A stretch of 64,000 nt of DNA from Crithidia expoeki. Taxonomy: Eukaryota; Euglenozoa; Kinetoplastea; Trypanosomatida; Trypanosomatidae. The stretch lies in contig OESE01000221.1 of NCBI GenBank assembly GCA_900240875.1, positions 186,001 through 250,000 of the forward strand, written 5' to 3'. This document shows positions 55,846 to 64,000 of this stretch, in pieces (positions within the stretch are counted from its first letter, which is position 1; each line of letters opens with the position of its first letter). The notes beneath the pieces are model-generated. The model was not told the DNA's origin and did not search any database. It saw nothing but the letters and a program-made list of their open reading frames with translations. The translations under genes and the position numbers were made by a program.

Positions 55846-56832
55846 TTTTTTTCTCTTTTTTTGGGGGGGTTCGATTGAGTGTGTCAACAAATGAAACAAG
55901 ACGCATCATTCACCTGCAAAGGAAATGGTGAGGAAGATAATTACACAAGGGGAAAAAAAGCAATAAAACGTCAGTTTATAAACACAAGTAATCATCTTCT
56001 TTTCCAGTAAGTTATTTGTACCCAACCACTGAAAACGTTTTAAATTCCACTTGCGGCACGTCGACCACCGTAGGCTGCTCTGGCGATGAATCCGAACCCA
56101 CCACTTCTTACGGCAACCTTCGGCACTGGGCCACACGTAACTGAGGCGGTGTTACTTTGTCAGTCCCGTCTCTGTGGTGCCAATGGCTCACACCACCCCG
56201 AGATGTGTTAGAAATAGAGGACGGAAAAGGGAGGAAAAACGAAACACAACGAGCATGCGGTACCAGCAGTAGGCGCAGGCTCATCAGTTTGAACGGCTGC
56301 TTCACGTGCAACACAACAGCTTTGGTGGAGTACCACGGTCGCCTTGAACAAGCACTGATACTCCCTCGCCGCCTTTACCGTTCCGGGCTGCTCCGGAGTG
56401 TCGATAGCCACCTAAGCCGAAGGACTCGCCGACCATTCAACTAGAGTACGTGTCTTGGAGGATGTAGACCCGCACCGAGCTTCCCCCCGGTAACGGGCTG
56501 ACACAAGCCTCTAGGGCTGTGCTAACCCGTTGCAGTCTCATTGAGCACGTCGCGCAGTGAGTCCGGAACTGCGCTTGGCATCACGACAGCGCAGCAATAA
56601 AACGACTTTGGCAGTGCAACGAGTAGAAGCTGTAAGCAGTAGACGCGAGTTTTCGTAAGTTGGTTCACACGTTCACGTTGCAGCAAGGCCCCTCCCCAGT
56701 CTCGGACCCACCCGGACCTGTCCGCTGCGCCAACGTCTCCGCAACCTGACTCGGTAGGCAGCACGTGCTTGGCTCCCTCACTTCGTGAGTATTAGACACT
56801 GGTACCACGATGGGGTGTCGGCGTCGTCAGGG
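55846..56832 (-). mobile_element. Degenerate ingi/L1Tc/SIDER-type retroposon remnant
   Basis: The proposed 5' end is CCCTG at 56832 on the minus strand. The next 70 bases resemble, as I recall it, the 5' signature shared by trypanosomatid ingi, L1Tc, RIME and SIDER elements: CGTGGTACCAG, then TGTCTAATACTC, then a stem (CTCAC-GAA-GTGAG) and GGGAGCCAAGC, at the expected spacing from CCCTG. Downstream are only short broken open frames (for example 56522-56790 and 56208-56411), with no clear reverse transcriptase. The proposed 3' end is an A-rich stretch at 55862-55846 on the minus strand. The first part of the element has higher GC than its surroundings. It is a non-autonomous or decayed LINE-derived element in gene-sense orientation, downstream of gene F, where related SIDER elements in Leishmania are known to sit in 3' UTRs and affect mRNA stability. 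Confidence 0.55.
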
Positions 56833-59399
56833 TAAAAGTAGAAGAGCAAAAGGACAACAAGGTGACCGTTAGACCGGTCCCCTATGCCGTTCCACCATCA
56901 GGACAGTCGAGCACAACACAGTGACACTTCAAATCTTTACAAAAAAAAAAAAACGTTCATCACCCGCAACGAAAAGATAAGAAGGACAAGAGAAAAAGAC
57001 ACATGAACAGTGATAAGAAAAGGGTCTGTACACATTCAAGAGGAGACAAAGGAAGGACACGTACGGAAGGAAAAGAGAAAAAGCGCGAGGGCGCGGTTTG
57101 GAAAAGAAAATCAAAGCTTTGCAGCGACTCAGGCAAGTACTTACGATTTCGAATGTCAACACGGCAAGTCATAGGGGAAGTTAAACGTCAGTAACTGGGA
57201 AACAAATGTGATACGCTACTTTCCGGCACAACTGGAAAACGCCCAACGAAGCGCGTCCCATCCAATAGTGGCAGGAAAAGCAACGCAAAAAAGTAAAAAT
57301 GGTGCGTGCTAAACCCAACATGGAGAGCACCGGAGATAACTCTGTTCGTCCTCCGATCAATTCGGACGGCACCTTTTTTCGCTCCCTGAGACAGAAGTAA
57401 AAAAAAAAAAAATTACGTTGACACTTTTCTTTACCGAGCAGCAGTACTGAGGAAAACTACGTGGGAAACTAGTTGGAGTGCACCCAACAGAAATATAAGC
57501 AGAGTGTTCGTGCGTCGCTCGCATCCGCCCTCCCTTTTTCGACTGCCGAAAAGAGCGTCAGAAAAGAACAAGGACAGGGAGAGGAAGCAGAAAGAGGACA
57601 AAGAAGTGGATCACAAATAACGGAAAAGGAAAGTTAACACGCGTAGGTGACATCCAAAAAAAAAGGAAACAAGTAGAAGTGAAAGCGAAAAGGACCACCA
57701 AAACAGTCGACAAAAGGTCAGCCGCTTAAAGTCGTTAAACAAGAGTATATAGCTGTGTAAGCGCGGAGTATCTCTGACGCCACAAAAAAGAAAAAGATGA
57801 AAAAGAACACTCTTTAGAGAAAAAAAAAGCCCAAAAGGAAAACGCAGTTTTTTAGTTAACAGTGTTGATCGATTTCCACTTGTCAGTAGATGTACAACGT
57901 ACCGCTTCTGAACTGAACACTTTGCTGAAGTTTTACGGCGGCAAGTACACGAATGTGACAAAGCAGGGCAAGAGAGTATTGAAACGTCTTATAATGAAAC
58001 AGCCGTTTGGGAACTGCAAAAAAATGAACTCAACGAACATTCGAAAGGGTAAAAGCGGTTTTGTTATAGCGTGATGGCATGATAGCAGAAAAAGTATAAA
58101 CGCCAACGCAGCCCAGCGTTTTATTAATGCATAGTGCTTTTGTGTTCCAACTAAAACAAAAGGAAGATAGCTGATGCAGCGTGGACCAGTACGAAAGCAG
58201 GAAAGGAAGTCTGTACATTTTTTTTTGTATGTATTCCTGTCCAATAAAGCTAATACGCAAGAACACAAAGCCATAGGAAAGGGGAAAAAATCCGGTTATG
58301 CACACTTATTCACACTAATCGAGAGAAAACACCACTCAACATCTGTTGGAGCACGCAGGAACCTGTGCTTTGAAAGCTCCCGAGCTGGAAATCGAAAAAC
58401 GTTTTGCCAACAGGGAACAATGAGACGCCCAAATTAGTGGCGGACATAACACCAAAAGCAAAAGGAGTGAAAAGTTGCTCAGTTTTCCCAGAGGCGTTAG
58501 AGTTTCATGTGTGTGTGGGGGGTGGAGAAGGGGAAATTAAGAAGTCAAAAGGTAACCAGTTCGCAGCGACCGTTAACACTGAAACATAGTTTGTCGAAGG
58601 AGAAAACAAAGTTATAACTTCAAAACAACTGAAAAAGTACTTGTATGTTGTTACTCTCAAACCCGCACACCGCAAGCGTTCAACGGTATGCACATTTGAC
58701 GGCGATAAAAAGAGTGGGTGACGAAAATAAACAGCACCGTTTTGCACCTTCTTCACTACACGTCCACTTACGTCGACAATTGGGCATGTAAAAAAAAAAG
58801 GAAGCAGCAAACACACGGAAAAACAACACTATGATACCAAGGATACCAACAAATGGAAGCAACCACAAAATGAGTGTTCAGCAATCAGGGGGAGGTGAGG
58901 ACCCAGGTAACAATAAGAAGTGAAAGCTAAAACGACAAGAAAATGGTGAAGATCAACAAGAAGGTGCGGGAAACAAAAGATTCACGTTGCTCTGTACCAG
59001 CTGCCTTTTATGACAAAACTTCACTGACGAGCGAGGGGGAAACAGATACTGACATTACGCAACCGTGGGTAAACAGCAGTTGATAAAGCAAAGAAACAAC
59101 AAAGGAGAAAACCGTTTCCAACACTGGGAAAGGGGGAAGACTATTAAGACATACTTTATGCAAATAGGGACGACAAGTCGCAAATTGTAGAAAAGGAAAA
59201 AACGAAAAAAAAACAATCAGGTAGTACAATAAAAGGCATGCAACATCACCACGCAACCCGGGCAAGAAAAAAAAAAAAGAAGTCTACTGGTCAGAAAAAT
59301 CAGGCTCCGTAAACGACTTCCTAGTATTTCGGCAACACCTATAAAACAAATCAGCATGCACTGCACATGACACATTCGTGGGGCCCGTTGTCTGCCTGT

Positions 59400-61115
59400 T
59401 CACACAACCGCTGCACCAGAGAACAGAAGCCCACCGCTGGTGCCGCGACGACGGCCAATCATGGACGATGAAACCGCAGGTTGCGATTCGGGCGACTGAA
59501 GCGCACTCGTCTGGAAACGTCGCAGCGCCCGCATCTGCTCAAACGGTGTTACCGACGCCACTGTAACGTTCACCGGGGCGGAGGCTCGCCGTTTGATAGG
59601 AACGAGAACCTCCTCCTCCTGCTGAGGCCGCTGCCGAGGCGGTGGCACCACCGGTGGGAGTTCCGTCGGAGCCGTTGCTACTGTTCCGGGCTTCTGGATC
59701 TGCGGCATCCCTTCCTCGTTCTTCGGGCCCTTCTGCGTTCTCTGCTGCCGCCGCTGCCCGCTGCCGGGTCGCTCATTCAACGGAGAACCGCTGCGTTGCA
59801 ATTGCGAGGTCGGTCGGCTTGCTGGTGCAGAGTAGCTGCGTGGGCGAAAACCCGGTACCACAGCGCTGATCGACGGGGCGATGGATGGCGACGTGGTCGG
59901 CAACAGAGAAATGCTCGCGGTTTTCGGAATGTAGTACTCTGTGTTGGTAGAAGTATTCCAGGAGTCCACAGTTGTGTTGCCACCACCGAACTCATTCTCC
60001 TCCGTTGCACTATCAAGCAACGCGAACTCGCTACCGTAGCTTTGAGCCGTGGAGCCTGCAAAACTGTAAGTTTCCTGAAGATTACCAGAGCTCACTGCTC
60101 CGTAAAGGCTCGTACCGCCCCTGTTACTCCCCCCGGTATCTCCATAGAGGTTCTGACTTCCATACAGGCTACCGCAGTTCGATACCCCCCGGTTTAGGGC
60201 GTCGCCGTTGTTAGGGTTCGAGAAGCTACACATGCGGTACAACGAATTGCCATCTGAGTTGCCGCGCTGCAGCGCTGCGACCTTAGTATTGGTGGTACTG
60301 CTGCCGCTGTTTTTTCTCCCATAATTGTACGCGCTACCACCACTACCACCACCAGCTTCCGCTGGACTGCCGTATCTGTAGAAATCTGTGTCTTCTCCCA
60401 CCTTGCTATACTGACGACGAAGCCCGCCCACTCCGCCGAAGCTTCCGTTTAGCCCGCTATCGAACCCAGCGTTGAAGTGGTTCAGGGGGTCATTGTCAAA
60501 GCCACGTGCACGGTGGCCACTCTTGCCACGTCTAAAACCACCACTACTTTGCATATCTAATCGAGAAGCAGGTGTATTCGGTTGCGGGTGCGATTGCTGC
60601 AAAAAAAATGAGCCATGGGCACTAGGTGCAGACAAGCCACATGTGCTGAGTCCGTTTGTATTGCGAATGGTCAGATTACGTTGCAGCGGGTTCAGTTGAG
60701 GTCCGGAAAGCCGCCTTCGGGTTTGAGGAATATAGAACGGCGGTGGTGAACTATTCGGCGCTGCAACAGCAGGGAGCGCATTGTCAACAAACGAGCTGTC
60801 GCAACTGCTTCCCGTGTCGTCGAGCGGATAAGTAGTGTACACGGCACTTCTGACAGTTGGGCAAGAGAGACGTCGAATTTGGGACCCTTTACGATGCGGA
60901 GGGTACTGACGTTGCAGCATTTGTTGTGTTGGCACTTGCTCGATGGGTTGCAAGCGTCTAGGATTGTAGCTGCTGCAAGCACACCCCTGACCGTAACGTT
61001 GATTAAATCCAGTGTTTCGTGGTGGCATCATCACGGCATTCCCTCTTGACGAGGGTTCGTAACTGTATATCGTATCGTAGAACCCACCATGTATAGTGTT
61101 TTTATTCTGCCACAT
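59400..61115 (-). CDS. Gene F: Ser/Gly/Tyr-rich disordered protein with G-S-L-Y-G motifs, 571 aa
   Basis: I do not recognise it. It starts at the ATG at 61115 (MWQNKNTIHGGF), and the first 60 residues contain several Tyr and Cys. No folded domain, signal peptide or membrane segment is visible. Residues about 240-360 contain G-S-L-Y-G, N-L-Y-G and T-S-L-Y-G motifs and Y-spaced Gly/Ser, like the repeats of genes A and B but fewer. R-R-x-S sites (RRLSCP, RRLSGP, KRRASAP) recur and fit the consensus of basophilic AGC-type kinases. The region 430-540 is rich in Pro, Arg and Gln. It lacks the pseudokinesin unit. As the first gene of the cluster, carrying the same low-complexity motif, it may be a partner of A and B (inference). 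Confidence 0.82.
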   Translation of the reverse strand: MWQNKNTIHGGFYDTIYSYEPSSRGNAVMMPPRNTGFNQRYGQGCACSSYNPRRLQPIEQVPTQQMLQRQYPPHRKGSQIRRLSCPTVRSAVYTTYPLDDTGSSCDSSFVDNALPAVAAPNSSPPPFYIPQTRRRLSGPQLNPLQRNLTIRNTNGLSTCGLSAPSAHGSFFLQQSHPQPNTPASRLDMQSSGGFRRGKSGHRARGFDNDPLNHFNAGFDSGLNGSFGGVGGLRRQYSKVGEDTDFYRYGSPAEAGGGSGGSAYNYGRKNSGSSTTNTKVAALQRGNSDGNSLYRMCSFSNPNNGDALNRGVSNCGSLYGSQNLYGDTGGSNRGGTSLYGAVSSGNLQETYSFAGSTAQSYGSEFALLDSATEENEFGGGNTTVDSWNTSTNTEYYIPKTASISLLPTTSPSIAPSISAVVPGFRPRSYSAPASRPTSQLQRSGSPLNERPGSGQRRQQRTQKGPKNEEGMPQIQKPGTVATAPTELPPVVPPPRQRPQQEEEVLVPIKRRASAPVNVTVASVTPFEQMRALRRFQTSALQSPESQPAVSSSMIGRRRGTSGGLLFSGAAVV

Positions 61116-61158
61116 TTTTTCCTCTTTCCTTAAAGTACTTAAGCAAAGGTTTCACATA

Positions 61159-61190
61159 CTCAAAAGAAAAAAAAGGTAGAAAAGAAAAGT
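61159..61190 (-). promoter_or_regulatory. Candidate spliced-leader acceptor for gene F
   Basis: On the minus strand CTTTTCTTTTCTACC and T8 with CTTTTG lead to the AG at 61160-61159, about 44 bases before the ATG at 61115. An AAG closer to the ATG is an alternative. Confidence 0.4.
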
Positions 61191-61266
61191 GAAAGTCGCA
61201 GAAAGGAAAGTTCTTCGTTTGCAATTCTCTTTTTCTCCTTCTTTTGGTTTGGTCGTTTTGTATACG

Positions 61267-61286
61267 AATATATATATATATATATG
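61267..61286. repeat. (TA)n microsatellite
   Basis: About nine TA units followed by TGTG, about 150 bases upstream of gene F. Confidence 0.9.
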
Positions 61287-64000
61287 TGTTTGGGGGTTTT
61301 ACTAGGTGCAAACCAACACCAAAAATATGATTGTGTCTGTGTACTGGTTTGACACGCACGGCTTCGTCTCTCGTCCAAAGTGTCGTCGAATTTTATTACT
61401 CCGGGCGGGTTGGCTACTACCTCTAAATGACGTTGCGTGGGCACTACGATTAAGAACGCACGGTAATATAGAAGGCAGCACACTGGCTGAAAAGAACAGG
61501 AAGTAAAGGCAGAGAGATAAGTGGTAGAATACGAACGTAAATAACAAAAACACTAAAACCCTCCTTGAGAAGGGTCACACTGTGCCACAAATTCTAGAGT
61601 GGTACAATTTAGCATCACAAACGTATGGACGCCCAGGAAGCAGTTGTAGAGCTCTACTTAGATGTTGTTACAAAACGGGACTAATTAACGTAGATTGTAG
61701 CAGTTCTTTCCTTCTGAACAGCGTTAGTTTTATTTGAGTAGTACTTTTGCGCCAAGCCGCTAATACGGCTGACAAAACAAGATAATCAACAGATTTCACA
61801 TCAGGGAAACAATCGGTTTTAGAATGATTCTTGTCCTACAAACACATATTTATTTTCATACCTCCAACCGTGTAATACAAAAGCACGAGCTCAAAACAAA
61901 ACCGTGTAGTGTGCTGCTCAATTCAACTAGAGGCCACAACTTGCTAAGTAACTTAATCGGTTATTTTTAGAGGCAGCCGGGCCTAACGTTCACGCACAAT
62001 TTACCAACGCACACCGTGAACGAAAAGTACGAAACTCTCTAAAACCATCAAAAAAAGGGGATTTCTAGTATATAAGCACCTGCTGTTGTTGAAGTTTTTT
62101 TTTCGTTGGCTGCTGCCAAAAATGAAAACAGTGCCGCAAAACACACAAGTTAATTCGGCGAAAAAAAAAAGCACTCTTCTTCTCTCACTGGAGTTCTAGC
62201 ACCGTAATTCGAGCAATTAGAGCTCAGGACTTGGTAACATACTATTCAGTTTCACTTCATGTGTACTTATAATAACTTTTTCGGGTGGGACAACGTGAGT
62301 AACAATTAGTAAGTTTGCGTGAGCACTCAAAAATACACCATCAGCACGAGAAACTGGAAGGAATTAGTTCTTTCAAACCAAAAAAGAATTCTGATTGCAA
62401 AAAAAAAAAACAACAACGAAACATAGAACACGCTGGTCAGATCAAGAAAACACTGCGAGGTACTGCTACTCTTGTCACCCTTCGCAAAAAAAAAAAAAAA
62501 CGGTAAAGTCGTATAATTACATCGGTGTTCAAAACAGAACGATACTGTTTCGCTCTACAGGATTCAAAAGAAAGCACTCAAACAACAGGTCCTGTGACAG
62601 AAAAACAATAATAATCGTAGTAATGGTACAGTAGTTATCGGTGTTGCAGAAAACAACAGCAACTTAAAATGGTACTTCAATAACGGAAATGAGAACGCGG
62701 GCCAAAAGCTGGACAGAACTCAAACGCCCAGACACTCTGCTTAAAAAACTAAGCCTGGACACATACGCAAAGGCGTTATGTACTGGTGTGTAAGCAGCTG
62801 GAACCATCAAAGGACAATTGTAAGGTTAAAACGAATAAAACAGTAGATTTGCTTTCTTTCAATAGCGATTCCCTGAAACCTGGATGCCTGCTCACGCCGA
62901 CTTAACACCAAGTGACAGGTTAGTTATGAAAAATAGAGCACGGAAAAAAAAAAAGATTACGCGGGTCTGGGCACGTAATTACCGTTACGTTTTTAGAAGT
63001 GTACAAAAAAAAAGTAAGAATCTTCAACGAGAGTCACAGTTTGAAAAATATCTTAGTCAGTAATATTGAAAAACCGCAAAAAAGGAAAAGATATACTATC
63101 TGATGCTCGTTTTCTTTGAAAAAAAGACCTTCGTGCGATGAGAATCAAATGTGGATGAAGGAGATTGACGCGTACCTTCACTTTCAGTGCTGGTCATAAA
63201 ACGAAGCCTTAAAAAATTCGCACGGGTATGAAAAAAAAAAAAAAATTACCTTCGAAAAACGTAGGGTGAAAAGCACGCGAACTGCCAAGTGCGGCAGTTT
63301 TATAATCGGATGAATCGACAACGCAAACTTTGAATGTTCGTGTGCTGCAACCAGGTGAGTAACAACAGAAAAAAAAAAGTACATTTCTTATTGGATAAGT
63401 GGTTGTGAGCCGTAAAGATGAAGACTATTAAAGGCGCAAAGAAAAGCAAAACTAGAGTGTAGCTTGTGGCGTTATTTGTTTATACCTTTTCGTGCCCATT
63501 GCCGATTCACTATTAAGTGCAACAGTTCCTTTGTTAGAGCAGGGTAACACTTTGCAATAAACTTATTGCTTTAATTCCTAAGTGTAACAATCGAATTCCC
63601 CACGTTGGCCTTGAGAATAAAACAATGTATGTCGCGCTTACAGAAAAGGAAAAAGAAAGCAATTTGAACCTTTTGTTCGAAAAAAAAAAAACATTGCGTT
63701 GCGAGCTACAGAGAACAGTACACGTGGCATTGTGCAAGAGATGCACTAAAACTTTAGCGTCCCTCGCAAAACAAATCCCTTTTGTTTTTGTGGACTGCAA
63801 GTTAAATGCTGAATACACGGTCTGGACACGGGAATATCCAAAACGTAGGATCTTATACATTATCTGAATACTTAAAAGTGTAGGCTAAGCACCGCTCTCA
63901 TCAAAGCACAGTAAGTTTCGCCTGGTTCAACGCTCAAAAAAGAAAGTGAACACTAACAATGGCTACAAAGTGAAAATGGGCGACGAATTGTAAAGTTGTC

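Larger units (their letters stand above)
53814..59399. other. 5.6-kb spacer between genes F and E, with a retroposon remnant
   Basis: This is the largest gap in the window. Most is AT-rich spacer (plus strand A/G-rich). Between about 55550 and 56930 the base composition turns GC-rich, and this part holds the two retroposon-like remnants described separately. A (TA)n tract lies at 54913-54930. I find no other supported gene. For gene E, the pyrimidine tract at about 53832-53862 (minus) is not followed by an AG before the ATG, so its acceptor is uncertain. Confidence 0.65.
61116..64000. other. 2.9-kb AT-rich flank upstream of gene F
   Basis: No supported gene on either strand. The flank has A-runs and short unstructured open frames. 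No strand switch is visible, so the next upstream gene of the unit presumably lies beyond 64000. Confidence 0.65.

Noticed and set aside
56208-56411. 67-codon minus-strand frame with normal-looking composition
   Set aside because: No ATG start (it begins at GTG after a stop), lies within the degraded retroposon, and has no recognised domain.
56515-56535. CTAACCC string as a telomerase RNA template
   Set aside because: Only seven bases match the telomere repeat complement, less than the 1.5 repeats expected, and the surrounding block looks like a retroposon.
56828-56905. C/D box snoRNA on the minus strand (CTGATGG ... CTGA)
   Set aside because: C box is imperfect, terminal stem only three Watson-Crick pairs, and the D-like CTGA belongs to the retroposon start.

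Overview
The window reads as one stretch of a trypanosomatid (kinetoplastid) nuclear chromosome. Seven long intron-less genes all lie on the minus strand, head to tail. Coding sequence is GC-rich, while the spacers are AT-rich, with pyrimidine-rich tracts on the coding strand just ahead of most starts. This is the layout of a polycistronic unit processed by trans-splicing. I cannot name the species. A retroposon remnant resembling the ingi/L1Tc/SIDER clade at 55.8-56.8 kb fits the same assignment.

In transcription order (high to low coordinate) the genes are: F, 59400-61115, a 571-aa Ser/Tyr/Gly-rich disordered protein; E, 44955-53813, 2952 aa; D, 35570-43000, 2476 aa; C, 23036-31915, 2959 aa; B, 16834-21801, 1655 aa; A, 7736-13830, about 2031 aa with one frameshift near 9120; and G1, 3600-4622, a 340-aa Gly/Tyr/Gln/Met-rich protein. 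Spacers are 1.2-5.6 kb and hold no convincing protein genes. They contain (TA)n microsatellites, homopurine/homopyrimidine tracts and the retroposon remnant.

The main observation is that A, B, C, D and E share one domain, present in about 15 copies (4+3+3+2+3). Each copy is about 330-550 residues and can be lined up by eye with a kinesin motor domain. It has a 'VDEV' strand (kinesin FxFDxVF), a 'GxNxALL' strand (kinesin GYNxTIFAYGQTG), an 'SIALxxxxxxDLL' segment (kinesin SxxEIYxExxxDLL), an 'LFxYALGGPxxT' helix (kinesin LxDSLGGNxxT) and a neck-like tail. The ATP-binding P-loop and both switch motifs are missing in all copies, although one copy in E keeps a GxTG vestige. I infer a tandem family of giant multi-pseudokinesin proteins, probably structural and cytoskeletal. 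A, B and F also share G-S-[M/L/I]-Y-G low-complexity repeats, and G1 has G-Y-x-G-D-Q repeats, which suggests that the products of the cluster assemble together. Homology to kinesin and any cellular location are inferences to be tested with profile and structure comparison.
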